Origin: UBA3478 sp965662045
GTDB taxonomy: Bacteria; Bacteroidota; Bacteroidia; Flavobacteriales; Flavobacteriaceae
Direction of reading: 5' to 3'
Assembly (NCBI GenBank): GCA_965662045.1
Contig: CBFIGE010000006.1
Location: 62,001-126,000 of the forward strand
Length of the DNA stretch: 64,000 nt
The first letter of the stretch is position 1. Every line of letters begins with the position of its first letter. Position numbers and translations under genes: made by a program. The notes below the pieces were generated by a model. It searched no databases, was not told where the DNA came from, and saw only the letters and a list, made by a program, of their open reading frames with translations. Below are positions 26,204 to 35,200 of the stretch, one piece after another.

Positions 26204-27106
26204 TTATCTGTTGTTTTTCATTTTTATATTCACAAAAAGTTGGCTAGAGTTCTTAGCAGCATTGAGAAGGTTACTTTGAAGCGATTGTTCATAAGCATAA
26301 CCGATATCTGCATTTAAAAATTCTGAATAAAACATAGCTAAAATGCTATAGGTTTCTCGAGTTGAGTATCCTGCACCCACTTTAAACGTATCTCTATAAT
26401 TAAAAAGTAAATTCATGTCCACTGTTGATGGAATATTCGTTTGGTCAATCATTGATCTGTACATAAGTGCAGGCTCAAGAACAAGGTCATTGCTAATCTC
26501 TAAATTAAGACCCATAACAGCAAAGAGTTGACGTCGTTCGCGAACTGAAGCCTCAATTCCATTCTCTTCTAATTTATTAGAATTAAAAAGTGCAGGAATA
26601 CTTAAGCCCGCATAAAACACTCTAGAGCGATAGTGCGCACCAAAACCGAAATTAAAGGTGAATTGTCCTTGCCCTTCAAGATTGGGGTCCACCCCACCTC
26701 CAGGTATTCCTTGTAATTCATTAATATTAACATTATACCATCCTCCTTGAGCTCGAACTCCTAATTGAATTACATTTTCATTGCTGAGTTTAAGTCGATA
26801 AGAATAATCGGCTGCTAGGCGTGTTTGAGATTCGATAAAGACCTTATCTCTCATGGCCATAATTCCTAGGGTTACATTTTCATTCATCTCTCTAGCATAA
26901 CTCAAAAAACTTGTTTCCGGTCCTTGATCAATTGAACCTAATGAAGATAAATGTGTAATTAGTAATTCATTTGATGAATCATTTAATGAAATCGCCGGAT
27001 TAAACAGCCTGTAATGCTGACCAATAAAAATAGGAGTGGCTTCTTGTTGGGCTGATACTGAAATACTTATTCCAGCTATTAAACAAAGTGTTATTATTTT
27101 TTTCAT
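26204..27106 (-). CDS. PorP/SprF family type IX secretion outer-membrane protein
   Basis: The 300-residue protein has a signal peptide (about 1-19, ending VSAQ) and the PorP/SprF barrel pattern: FIGQHYRLFNPAISL, a conserved LGIMAMRDKVFIE, then FNFGFGAHYRSRVFYAGLSI, YRSMIDQTNIPSTVDMN and FKVGAGYSTRETYSI, with alternating strands to the end. These proteins bind type B (CHU_C) T9SS substrates at the outer membrane. It lies 22 bases downstream of such a substrate gene on the same strand, the usual operon arrangement, so the upstream protein is its likely cargo. Confidence 0.9.
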   Translation of the reverse strand: MKKIITLCLIAGISISVSAQQEATPIFIGQHYRLFNPAISLNDSSNELLITHLSSLGSIDQGPETSFLSYAREMNENVTLGIMAMRDKVFIESQTRLAADYSYRLKLSNENVIQLGVRAQGGWYNVNINELQGIPGGGVDPNLEGQGQFTFNFGFGAHYRSRVFYAGLSIPALFNSNKLEENGIEASVRERRQLFAVMGLNLEISNDLVLEPALMYRSMIDQTNIPSTVDMNLLFNYRDTFKVGAGYSTRETYSILAMFYSEFLNADIGYAYEQSLQSNLLNAAKNSSQLFVNIKMKNNR

Positions 27107-27128
27107 TTTTCTTGAGATTTTATGGGTG

Positions 27129-29279
27129 TTATCTAGCTATATAAATCCAGCCTTGTAAATCAATTTGATTGTCTCCGTCGATATCGACTTGATAGAAGTA
27201 AGATCCTTCTGGAATGTTTTTTCCGTCGTTTCCTACACCTGTCCAATCGTTTGTGTAGTTGTTTTTACTAAAGATTAACTGCCCGTTTCTCGTATATACA
27301 TATACGCGGTTATTTGGGAATTCATTGATTTTATACACTTGCCAAGTGTCATAAAATCCATCGTTATTTGGTGTGAAATAATCACTAGGAGTTGGCAAAA
27401 AGACTGTTCTGTTGGGATCACAGATAAAGGCGTCTTCCTCATCTAATACTCCATCGTTATCATCATCTGGATCTGTAGAATCAGGATCAAAGTCTCCGTC
27501 ACAATCATCCGGTTTACTGTTGGGGTCTGTAGGATCACTGCCTTCTCGTATTTCAATAGGATCTGAGTAGCCATCACCATCTGTATCCTCATTTCTTGGG
27601 TCAGTTCCATAATTGTCGACTTCTTCTCCATTGCTCAAGCCATCAGAATCACAATCTAAGTTTGCCCATGCGGGTTCAGCGTTTGCAGGATTTTGATTTT
27701 CTGACCATGAACAAGGATCATCAGCATCTGTATCAGAACCATCTAGATCTCCATCTCCATCACGATCTGGGTTTAATGGCGCAGGGTCATCAGCATTAAT
27801 TACCCCGTCATTATCACAATCTGCATTTTTCCAAACAGGTTCAGCATTTTCTATAACCTGCGTCTCTCCCCAGACACATAAATCTAGTGGGGCAGGGTCG
27901 GTATCATCCCTATCACCATCACCATCGGTATCTGCCTTAATTGGGTTAGTTCCATCGATTACTTCTTGTCCATTCGAAATTGTATCTCCATCACAATCTG
28001 CGGCATTCCAAGCTTCTGTTGCTTCATTGGTGTTTTGATTAGAAGAATATGTACAAGGGTCAAGCGGATCTGAATCAGTTCCGTCACGGTCTCCATCGCC
28101 ATCCGTATCAGGATTCTGAGGGTCGGTTCCTGCATTGACTTCATCACCATTTGAAACAAAATCTCCGTCACAGTCTGCAGCGTTCCATGCAGCATCTGCA
28201 TTCGCTGGATCTTGATTTTCTGAGTAGACGCAGTTGTTAAGTGGGTCTGTATCTGTTCCGTCTAAATCTCCGTCGCCATCTGTATCAGGATTCTGCTCGT
28301 CTGTTCCAGCTGCGATCTCAGCGCCATTGGTTGAGCCGTCGTTATCACAATCTGCAGCGTTCCATGCAGCATCTGCATTGGCTGGATCTTGATTTTCTGA
28401 GTAGACGCAGTTATTTAGTGGGTCTGTATCTGTTCCGTCTAAATCGCCGTCTCCATCCGTATCAGGGTTCTGCTCATCTGTTCCAGCTGCGATCTCATCT
28501 CCATTGGTTGAGCCGTCGTTATCACAATCTGCAGCGTTCCATGTAGCATCTGCATTGGCTGGATCTTGATTTTCTGAGTAGACGCAGTTGTTAAGTGGGT
28601 CTGTATCTGTACCGTCTAAATCTCCGTCGCCATCCGTATCAGGTACTAGTATTTCTGTTCCAGCTGCAATCTCATCTCCGTTTGATAATCCATCGTTATC
28701 ACAGTCAGCAGCGTTCCATGCAGCATCTGCATTGGCTGGATCTTGATTTTCTGAATAAATACAAGGGTCTGTATCGTCAGGATCGGTTGAATCTTTATCT
28801 CCATCTCCATCTGCGTCATCACTCACAGGATTAGTATCTTCCCCATTTGGTACTCCGTCACCATCACAATCGCTTACGTTCCAAGCAGGTGAACCTATAC
28901 CTTCAACTCTGTTTTCAGAGTAAACACAATTGTCAAATGGATCTGTGTCTGTATTATCGGGGTCCCCATCACCATCTGTATCGTCATCTGTGGGGTCTGT
29001 ACCAGCATTAATTTCATCTTCATTTGTCAAAGTATCACCATCACAATCTAAGGCTAGCCATTCGGCGGTCGCATCTCCAATAACCTGCGTCGAACTGTCA
29101 TACAAACAAGGATCGTTATCATCAGGATCGGTTTCTGAAGGATCGCCATCTCCATCTGCGTCAACAAACAGGTGAGTATTAGACAAATTTAGAGTGGTAT
29201 TCTTGGCAAACACGTTGGTACTATTCATTATACCAACCATCAATAAACCAATAAGTAATTGATTTGGGCAATTTTTCAT
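27129..29279 (-). CDS. Gliding-motility-associated C-terminal domain protein with Cys-containing TSP3-like repeats
   Basis: A 716-residue secreted, acidic protein. Signal peptide about 1-25. Residues about 38-570 hold nine units of about 59 residues, each with a DTDGDGD calcium-binding start, a DPxxxC(V/I/T)(Y/W) stretch, a Trp, then DCDxDG and NGxE. Thus each unit has two regularly spaced cysteines. A tenth, degenerate TSP3 segment follows (DDCDGDFDPDSTDPDDDNDG). A CHU_C type B T9SS domain ends the protein (YFTPNNDGFYDTWQVYKI, then GWIYIAR). Expected to be a calcium-stiffened surface stalk or adhesin, secreted with the help of the neighbouring PorP/SprF protein. Units 4-6 are nearly identical in DNA. 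Confidence 0.92.
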   Translation of the reverse strand: MKNCPNQLLIGLLMVGIMNSTNVFAKNTTLNLSNTHLFVDADGDGDPSETDPDDNDPCLYDSSTQVIGDATAEWLALDCDGDTLTNEDEINAGTDPTDDDTDGDGDPDNTDTDPFDNCVYSENRVEGIGSPAWNVSDCDGDGVPNGEDTNPVSDDADGDGDKDSTDPDDTDPCIYSENQDPANADAAWNAADCDNDGLSNGDEIAAGTEILVPDTDGDGDLDGTDTDPLNNCVYSENQDPANADATWNAADCDNDGSTNGDEIAAGTDEQNPDTDGDGDLDGTDTDPLNNCVYSENQDPANADAAWNAADCDNDGSTNGAEIAAGTDEQNPDTDGDGDLDGTDTDPLNNCVYSENQDPANADAAWNAADCDGDFVSNGDEVNAGTDPQNPDTDGDGDRDGTDSDPLDPCTYSSNQNTNEATEAWNAADCDGDTISNGQEVIDGTNPIKADTDGDGDRDDTDPAPLDLCVWGETQVIENAEPVWKNADCDNDGVINADDPAPLNPDRDGDGDLDGSDTDADDPCSWSENQNPANAEPAWANLDCDSDGLSNGEEVDNYGTDPRNEDTDGDGYSDPIEIREGSDPTDPNSKPDDCDGDFDPDSTDPDDDNDGVLDEEDAFICDPNRTVFLPTPSDYFTPNNDGFYDTWQVYKINEFPNNRVYVYTRNGQLIFSKNNYTNDWTGVGNDGKNIPEGSYFYQVDIDGDNQIDLQGWIYIAR
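27430..29170 (-). repeat. TSP3-like repeat array, 177-bp period in the core
   Basis: The DNA of the central units repeats with a period of exactly 177 bases (59 codons): the string GTAGACGCAG recurs at 177-base steps at about 28224, 28401 and 28578. The outer units are more diverged. The pattern suggests growth of the array by unequal exchange in the middle. Confidence 0.88.
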
Positions 29280-29414
29280 ATTTTGTCAGTTTTAAATCTT
29301 AATAATTTAAGAATTTGCTTACAATAGTATCGAAATATTACGGTAAATATTGTAAAAAATACTAATTTTTTAGTTTAAGTACTTAATTATCAGTATTTCT
29401 GAAAAAACTTAATA

Positions 29415-29744
29415 TTAATCTGCGTAGTTTGGATTTAGGTCTTGGCCGTTTTCAATTCCGTCATTATCACAGTCTCCATATAACCACATCGGAGACTCAG
29501 AACCTTCTTTTCTAAAGTTTGAAAATTTACAAGGATTATTTGCGAATGGGTCTGTAAGGTCAGGATCTCCATCGCCGTCTGTATCTTTTTCTTTTAAAAT
29601 ATTTCTATCACTAGCGCTGAACGTACTTTTATCAATTGAATTAAAATTCATAGCCATTTCTTCATCCTCACCTGAGAAAATCATTAAATGGGTGCAAAAA
29701 ACCAAAACGATAATTTTGAATAGATTGAGAAGACTTATTTTCAT
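29415..29744 (-). CDS. Miniature exported protein with a single TSP3-like unit
   Basis: A 109-residue protein with an N-terminal hydrophobic segment (about residues 5-24) serving as signal peptide or anchor. Residues about 54-109 are one unit of the type repeated in the downstream gene: DTDGDGDPDLTDPFANNPC, a Trp, then YGDCDNDGIENGQDLNPN. There is no CHU_C or type A sorting domain. It lies 135 bases upstream of the large repeat protein on the same strand. It could be a remnant of a duplicated longer gene or a functional small partner; the sequence does not decide. Confidence 0.7.
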   Translation of the reverse strand: MKISLLNLFKIIVLVFCTHLMIFSGEDEEMAMNFNSIDKSTFSASDRNILKEKDTDGDGDPDLTDPFANNPCKFSNFRKEGSESPMWLYGDCDNDGIENGQDLNPNYAD

Positions 29745-29881
29745 AACGCTTGATAACTTTAGACTTTTAAAAGTATCTATGAGATAAATGCTATAGACAC
29801 CTTTAAAAGCATTTTCGATTTTTTAGGAGCCACTAAGTACATGGATTTTGTCTATAACACCTATATTTTATAGTCAAAACG

Positions 29882-29889
29882 TAATTTTG
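29882..29889 (+). promoter_or_regulatory. Candidate -7 box (TAATTTTG) of the methyltransferase gene
   Basis: TAATTTTG matches TAnnTTTG and lies 44 bases before ATG 29934. No -33 TTG was found at normal spacing. Confidence 0.35.
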
Positions 29890-29933
29890 TTCGATAAATC
29901 TGACAAATACATTAATACCTTACTCACATAATA

Positions 29934-30548
29934 ATGAAAGAATTCTGGAATCAAGTATACAATTTTTCTGAATATGCATATGGGAAAAACCCTAATTCCT
30001 ATTTTAAGTTATGTCTTGATAAACTTCCAAAAGGTATGCTATTATTGGCTGCAGAGGGGGAAGGCAGAAATGCAGTATACGCCGCTGAGTCAAATTGGAA
30101 TGTAAGTGCCTATGATTGGAGTGAAGTGGCAAGAAATAAGGCTCTTCAACTCGCTCTAGAAAAAAAGGTTCAGTTCGATTATCATTTAGGATCTCTGAAG
30201 GATTTAAATTTTCAAACACACTGCTTTGACGCGTTAGGCCTCATTTATGTCCATTTTCCAGAGCGTATACGTCAAATTAATCACGTTAAACTCTTAGATT
30301 ACGTGAAGCCTGGTGGGTATATCATAATTGAAGCATTCCACGAAGATCATCTAAACTATCAAAAACAAAACCCGAATGTCGGGGGGCCAAAAATGTTACA
30401 ACAATTGTATACTGCTCAAAAAATTCAATCTGATTTTAAAGACGTAAACTTTCAACATTTAGAAGAAGTTGAAATTAATCTAAATGAGGGCTACATGCAT
30501 AAAGGCACTACAAAAGTAGTTCGGGCTTTGGCTCAAAAACCTTTCTAA
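29934..30548 (+). CDS. Class I SAM-dependent methyltransferase (TehB-like)
   Basis: A 204-residue cytoplasmic protein with a class I Rossmann methyltransferase fold. Motif I is LLLAAEGEGRNAVYAAE (about 36-53), the acidic residue after strand 2 lies in VSAYDWS, and a motif IV-like segment is DALGLIYVHFP near 102. The N-terminal FWNQVYNFSEYAYGKNPNSY resembles TehB/tellurite-resistance-like methyltransferases. The substrate is unknown. Its 3' end overlaps the convergent aminotransferase gene by 4 bases. Confidence 0.85.
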   Translation: MKEFWNQVYNFSEYAYGKNPNSYFKLCLDKLPKGMLLLAAEGEGRNAVYAAESNWNVSAYDWSEVARNKALQLALEKKVQFDYHLGSLKDLNFQTHCFDALGLIYVHFPERIRQINHVKLLDYVKPGGYIIIEAFHEDHLNYQKQNPNVGGPKMLQQLYTAQKIQSDFKDVNFQHLEEVEINLNEGYMHKGTTKVVRALAQKPF

Positions 30549-31786
30549 ATCGACTTTGCTTGTCTCTCGGCTATTGTTTGAAATGCTTCAATAAGCTGAT
30601 CGATTTCTTCCACGGTGTTAAAAACATTTGGAGAAATTCGACAGCCTTCTACCCCTCCATAATTTGAAATAGCCACCGTAAAAATGCCAAACTCTTTCAT
30701 GAGTGTATCGGCTAATTCGTGAGTATTCATGTCCTTAACCCCTATGTTTGAAATGGCGCAAGACCTTTTAATATCTTCAGGAGTATTGATCACTATCATT
30801 GAATTTGGTCTCAATGCGTCTGTAAGTCTTCGTTGTAATTGCCTCAATCTATTTTCTTTTTCCGCTGGACCAATAGCGTTGAGATAATTGATAGCATCGA
30901 TAATGGCTAGGTGATGTTGACAAGGTAGCGTTCCAATATGTGAAAACCTCTTGATATCATCTTTCATATCAACACGTTCTGTAAAGAGTGGCCATACGAT
31001 ATCTCTGTTTTTTGGATTGACATATAATAAACCTGTTCCTAATGGAGCCGCTAACCATTTGTGTAAACTACTTCCATAGAAATCACAGTTTAAATCGTCG
31101 ATATTAAAATTAAAATGACCTATGCAATGCGCACCGTCTACCATGACATAAGCTCCTCTTTTATGAGCCATATCACAAATTTTAGCAATAGGTAAAATGT
31201 GGCCTGTGATGTTCACCATGTGACAAACCATAAGAAATTTGGTATTGGGCTTCATTGCTGATTTGTATGCATCAACTACTTCTTTGTCGTTTTTAGGATG
31301 CATAGGGACGTCTATCTCGGTAATCTCAATGCCAAATCGCTCTCGAACTTGATAGAACATTTGTCGCATGGCCCCATAATCTTGTCTTGCAAAAACGACA
31401 TGGTCTCCTTTTTTCCAAGGAAATCCTTTAGTAATGGTATTGAGAGATTCTGTTGTATTTCTTGTGAGTACAAGATTTTTTTCTGAAGTGCCCACAGTTT
31501 TGGCTAATGCCGCCACAACTTTATCTTGATCATTGAAACGGTGGTTACGCATATAATATGAACCCCATTTATTGATGCTTCTTTGATGCTTTTGCACAGC
31601 TTTGAGAGTGGGTTGGGGAATGATATTATAATACCCGCTTTCTAGGTTAATAAACTCTGTCGGGAGCTCGTAATCTGCTCTTATTGCATTCCATTTGTCA
31701 TTAGGTCGATTTGCCCAAACCATTTTTGATTGGGATAATGCCAAACTTCCTAAGCTAAACAATTTCAAAAAGTCTCTCTTAATCAT
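30545..31786 (-). CDS. Exported class V aminotransferase-like PLP enzyme
   Basis: The 413-residue protein starts with MIKRDFLKLFSLGSLALSQS, a Tat-like export signal as on other secreted Bacteroidota members of the family. The PLP-binding lysine is in GSSLHKWLAAPLGTG (about residue 242), with the cofactor Asp-Gly-His motif VMVDGAHCIGHF about 35 residues earlier. It resembles isopenicillin-N-epimerase/cysteine-desulfurase-like proteins. The reaction is not predictable; a PLP enzyme with an export signal would need cytoplasmic folding before Tat export. Confidence 0.88.
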   Translation of the reverse strand: MIKRDFLKLFSLGSLALSQSKMVWANRPNDKWNAIRADYELPTEFINLESGYYNIIPQPTLKAVQKHQRSINKWGSYYMRNHRFNDQDKVVAALAKTVGTSEKNLVLTRNTTESLNTITKGFPWKKGDHVVFARQDYGAMRQMFYQVRERFGIEITEIDVPMHPKNDKEVVDAYKSAMKPNTKFLMVCHMVNITGHILPIAKICDMAHKRGAYVMVDGAHCIGHFNFNIDDLNCDFYGSSLHKWLAAPLGTGLLYVNPKNRDIVWPLFTERVDMKDDIKRFSHIGTLPCQHHLAIIDAINYLNAIGPAEKENRLRQLQRRLTDALRPNSMIVINTPEDIKRSCAISNIGVKDMNTHELADTLMKEFGIFTVAISNYGGVEGCRISPNVFNTVEEIDQLIEAFQTIAERQAKSI

Positions 31787-31846
31787 TATTATGTGGGTGT
31801 TAGTTGATTAGAAAGTTACAAAATACTTTGATTGACGCATTTAAAG

Positions 31847-31854
31847 TAAATTTG
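31847..31854 (+). promoter_or_regulatory. Candidate -7 box (TAAATTTG) of the DUF2237 operon
   Basis: TAAATTTG matches TAnnTTTG, 20 bases before ATG 31875. A TTG lies 16 bases upstream (31828-31830), slightly closer than the usual -33 spacing. Confidence 0.45.
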
Positions 31855-31874
31855 ATAAAGGTTCAAAAGTTCAT

Positions 31875-32249
31875 ATGAAAGCTGAAAACGAAACCCTAAA
31901 TGTATTAGGAACTCCATTAAAGGCATGTTGCTTTAGTCCCATTACTGGGGCATTTAGAGATGGCTATTGCAAAACTAATGCCTTTGATTTGGGAACACAC
32001 ACGGTTTGTGCACAGGTAACAAAAGCATTTTTACAATTCAGCTTAAAACAAGGAAATGATCTAATTACGCCAATTCCGATGTATAATTTTCCTGGATTAA
32101 AAGATGGTGATTTTTGGTGTTTGTGTGTTAGTCGTTGGATAGAAGCACATAATGCCGGAGTTGCGCCATCTATACGTTTAGATGCCTGCCATAGCAAAAC
32201 TTTAGAATACCTAGATATAACCGTATTAAACAAGTATGCCATAAAATGA
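31875..32249 (+). CDS. DUF2237 family protein
   Basis: The 124-residue protein is a full-length DUF2237 member: NVLGTPLKACCFSPITGAFR, DGYCKTNAFDLGTHTVCAQV, GDFWCLCVSRWIEA and VAPSIRLDACH. It has seven cysteines, several in conserved positions, which suggests metal or redox chemistry, but no function is established. Its stop overlaps the next start by 4 bases. Confidence 0.88.
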   Translation: MKAENETLNVLGTPLKACCFSPITGAFRDGYCKTNAFDLGTHTVCAQVTKAFLQFSLKQGNDLITPIPMYNFPGLKDGDFWCLCVSRWIEAHNAGVAPSIRLDACHSKTLEYLDITVLNKYAIK

Positions 32250-32998
32250 AAAAAATACTACTTTCCAGTGTTTTTATTCTTCTTTTTTTTGGATGTTCAG
32301 ACTCATCTAAAGACGCCCAGTATATTATTGATAAATCAATAAAAGCTCATGGTTTCGATAATTTAAAGGGGAAACAAATTCACTTTCAATTCAGGGATTA
32401 CACTTATGAAATTAAGCGAGGCTCTTTTGGATTTGAATACACAAGAAAACGAATCCTCACGGATAGTCTTCAAAACTCCAAGCAATTACGAGATTGTATT
32501 ATAAATGGACGATTTACTCGTAAGATTGATAAAGAAACAATAGCATTAGCAGATAGTATAAGTGCAAAATACTACCGATCTGTTAACTCTGTAGCTTACT
32601 TTTTTCAATTGCCTTATGGCTTGAATGATTCTGCGGTTAAAAAAGAATACCTAGGAGTTATCAATATTGAAAATCAGCCTTACTACGCTCTAAAAGTAAC
32701 CTTTAATGAAGCCGGTGGAGGTGAAGATTTTGAAGATGAATTTAGATATTACATTCATCTGAAAACTTTTAAACTCGGTTATCTATCTTATCGTTATTTT
32801 ACCGAAGGAGGAGGTGTTCGGTTTCGCAAGGCGACTGCCGAAAAATATGTCGATTCCATGCTTTTCTTAGACTACCAAAATTACAAGGCACCAATAACCA
32901 GTGATTTAGACAGCCTACCCTACTATTTTCACCTTCAAAAACTCAGTCCTTTATCTCGAATCGAAAATGAAAATATACAGGTGTTTGAATTGGAATGA
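32246..32998 (+). CDS. DUF6503-like lipoprotein
   Basis: A 250-residue lipoprotein (LLFFGCSDSSKD). The mature part begins AQYIIDKSIKAHGFDNLKGK, a pattern seen in Bacteroidota lipoproteins of the DUF6503 kind, related to outer-membrane lipoprotein-sorting (LolA-like) folds. It has strand-rich segments with YTYEIKRGSFGFEYTRKR and FRYYIHLKTFKLGYLSYRYF. Function unknown. It is translationally coupled to DUF2237 upstream and lies 16 bases before the AraC-type gene. Confidence 0.75.
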   Translation: MKKILLSSVFILLFFGCSDSSKDAQYIIDKSIKAHGFDNLKGKQIHFQFRDYTYEIKRGSFGFEYTRKRILTDSLQNSKQLRDCIINGRFTRKIDKETIALADSISAKYYRSVNSVAYFFQLPYGLNDSAVKKEYLGVINIENQPYYALKVTFNEAGGGEDFEDEFRYYIHLKTFKLGYLSYRYFTEGGGVRFRKATAEKYVDSMLFLDYQNYKAPITSDLDSLPYYFHLQKLSPLSRIENENIQVFELE

Positions 32999-33014
32999 AG
33001 TTTGTTGCACATAT

Positions 33015-34583
33015 ATGGATAAACGTCAAGTAAAAATAATTGTCTTGCTGCTGGGATTTGCTACCAGTTCTTTAGCTCAAAATGTAAAAGAGTTATTACA
33101 AAGCCCAGAAATATACAGCTTTGAAGAATTCCACTCAATTGAAGATAGTATTGAAAAGAAGGATTTTGAACTTTACAATGATGTAATTGAAATTCACGAA
33201 AAAGAAGCTTTCAAGCGAAAAGATACTCTCGAAATAATCAAAATACATTTGTGGAATGTATGGGAATTAGATAAGCAAGCGGCCTTAAATAAATTTAATT
33301 TCGTTTTAAGTCTGAGCAATTCAAAAGTTTACATAAAGTATCATACTACCATCTTACATAATTTAGGGGTCTACCATTATAATGAATTGAATGACCCAGT
33401 GATAGCATTAGATTATTTTATACAATCTTTAAAATTGGCGGATCAATTTAATTATTTCACCCTAATTACGGACAACCTTAACTCGATTGCAAGTATCAAA
33501 AGTGAGTGCTTACAAGAAAGACAGGCAATATTCCTTCTAAATTATTCTTTAAACTTTGCGGCGAAAAATAAAAGAAATATTGAAAATTATCCTACCACAT
33601 ATGCTGTCATCGTAGACAATTTAGCAAAAACTTATTTGTCAATTAATAAAATAGACTCTGCCCGGTATTATTGTGATATTGGTTTACAATATTCAAAAAC
33701 AATAAATGAGAAATACATTTTAGATAATTTCATAACGCTAAATGCTAAAATTGATTTCTATGATGGTATATTTTTAAAATCTCGAGATACTTTAGTGAAA
33801 TATTTGAAATTTGGAAACGACTACGAAAAACTTGACTCTTACTTCTATTTATCTCAAATAGGAAAAATTCTCAAAGGAGAAGAAGAGGAACTAAAATATC
33901 TTTTAAAATATGACTCAATTCTAAACCTTTTAAAAAACCCTCCTCTTGAACAAACATTTAAAGTATATAACAAACTCCTAGATTACAATAACTACTCTAA
34001 TGAGGAGTTTATGAAAAAATTCATTTTCTATGACAGCTTAAGAAAACATCAACTTAGCCTTTACGAGAAAATCTCCAATGACAACTTTGATATCCCCTTC
34101 ATAAAAAGAGAATTCAACTTCACAAAGAAAAAGTATACCAACATTTTTATACTAATTCCAATATGCTTATTGGCACTTGGTTTCGTAATTATTCGTTCTA
34201 AAGGAATAAAAACGATCAAAAAGAAAAAAACATTGAATCATGATAATCAAATCATTATTCACAAGAAGTTAATCGACTGGGAAGAACAAAAAGGTTTTTT
34301 AGAGAAAATGACTTTGAATGACTTGGCAAAGAAATTGGAAACTAATAGTTCTTATCTGTCTTTATATTTTAAAAATAGAAACACAACTTATAAGAATTAT
34401 ATATATTCCGTGAGATGTAACTGGTTAATATTATTAGTCAAAGAAGATCCTTCATTATTGAAGAAAAAATCTACTATTCAATTGGCAGAAATGACAGGCT
34501 TCAATTCAATTGATGCATTTAACAACGCCTTCAAAACATGTACTGGAAAGACGTTTAGACAAAATTTTATTTCCAAACTTTAA
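33015..34583 (+). CDS. Membrane-bound TPR sensor with AraC-type DNA-binding domain
   Basis: From ATG 33015 the protein has 522 residues: signal peptide (about 1-22, ending LAQN), an exported helical TPR-like region (about 30-360), one transmembrane segment (NIFILIPICLLALGFVII, about 376-393) and a cytoplasmic AraC-family HTH domain (about 433-520, with LAKKLETNSSYLSLYFKNRN and MTGFNSIDAFNNAFKTCTGK). This is the one-component architecture known in Bacteroidota, in which a periplasmic ligand controls a tethered regulator. The 16 codons upstream of this ATG overlap the preceding gene and were excluded. Confidence 0.88.
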   Translation: MDKRQVKIIVLLLGFATSSLAQNVKELLQSPEIYSFEEFHSIEDSIEKKDFELYNDVIEIHEKEAFKRKDTLEIIKIHLWNVWELDKQAALNKFNFVLSLSNSKVYIKYHTTILHNLGVYHYNELNDPVIALDYFIQSLKLADQFNYFTLITDNLNSIASIKSECLQERQAIFLLNYSLNFAAKNKRNIENYPTTYAVIVDNLAKTYLSINKIDSARYYCDIGLQYSKTINEKYILDNFITLNAKIDFYDGIFLKSRDTLVKYLKFGNDYEKLDSYFYLSQIGKILKGEEEELKYLLKYDSILNLLKNPPLEQTFKVYNKLLDYNNYSNEEFMKKFIFYDSLRKHQLSLYEKISNDNFDIPFIKREFNFTKKKYTNIFILIPICLLALGFVIIRSKGIKTIKKKKTLNHDNQIIIHKKLIDWEEQKGFLEKMTLNDLAKKLETNSSYLSLYFKNRNTTYKNYIYSVRCNWLILLVKEDPSLLKKKSTIQLAEMTGFNSIDAFNNAFKTCTGKTFRQNFISKL

Positions 34584-34589
34584 TCTATG

Positions 34590-34597
34590 TATTTTTG
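34590..34597 (+). promoter_or_regulatory. Candidate -7 box (TATTTTTG) of marC-like gene
   Basis: TATTTTTG matches TAnnTTTG, 20 bases before the start codon at 34618, just after the stop of the AraC-type gene. Confidence 0.45.
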
Positions 34598-34617
34598 CAT
34601 GAAATTTGAAATAGCTC

Positions 34618-35190
34618 ATGCGATTTGATGGTAAAGAAATATTGACAGCAACAATGGTTCTATTTGCTGTGATTGATATACTTGGTAGTATTCCTATTAT
34701 TATTAGTTTGAGGCAAAAAGTTGGCCATATCCAATCTGAAAAAGCTTCTATGGTGGCTCTTGTCATAATGATTGCTTTTTTGTTCGTCGGAGAAACAATT
34801 TTGAAGCTAATTGGTATTGATGTAAACTCTTTCGCCGTTGCAGGTTCCTTTGTCATTTTCTTTTTGGCTATCGAAATGGTTTTGGGAGTATCTCTTTATA
34901 AGGATGAAGAACCTGAAAGTGCTTCTGTTGTGCCAATTGCATTTCCACTAATTGCTGGAGCTGGAACGCTAACTTCAATTTTATCTTTACGCGCAGAATA
35001 CCATGTTGAAAACATCATCATTGCTATAATAATCAATATCGTTTTTGTTTTTGCAGTTCTGAAATCTTCTGTCAAAATTGAAAGGATGCTTGGAACCGCT
35101 GGGCTAAATGTTATTAGAAAGGTGTTTGGAGTCATCCTTATGGCTATTGCAGTTAAACTTTTTGCTGCCAACATTAATCAACTCTTTTAA
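34618..35190 (+). CDS. MarC family integral membrane protein
   Basis: A 190-residue protein with about six transmembrane helices. It follows the MarC pattern: LFAVIDILGSIPIIISL in the first helix, FAVAGSFVIFFLAIEM, then PIAFPLIAGAGTLTSIL and a C-terminal VIRKVFGVILMAIAVKLFA. The family's transport function is unproven despite its name. Followed 10 bases later by a small membrane protein gene. Confidence 0.9.
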   Translation: MRFDGKEILTATMVLFAVIDILGSIPIIISLRQKVGHIQSEKASMVALVIMIAFLFVGETILKLIGIDVNSFAVAGSFVIFFLAIEMVLGVSLYKDEEPESASVVPIAFPLIAGAGTLTSILSLRAEYHVENIIIAIIINIVFVFAVLKSSVKIERMLGTAGLNVIRKVFGVILMAIAVKLFAANINQLF

Positions 35191-35200
35191 ACTGATTTTT

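Noticed and set aside
28241..28546. 101-codon plus-strand ORF with internal repeats
   Set aside because: It is the antisense shadow of the TSP3-like repeat units; its repetition only mirrors the real gene.
22799..28760. Regular DNA repeats that could suggest CRISPR arrays
   Set aside because: The periods (276 and 177 bp) are multiples of three, lie in frame in genes and have no short-repeat/unique-spacer structure.
34506..34856. 116-codon minus-strand ORF
   Set aside because: Antisense to the end of the AraC-type gene and the marC-like gene; both of those have clear family motifs.
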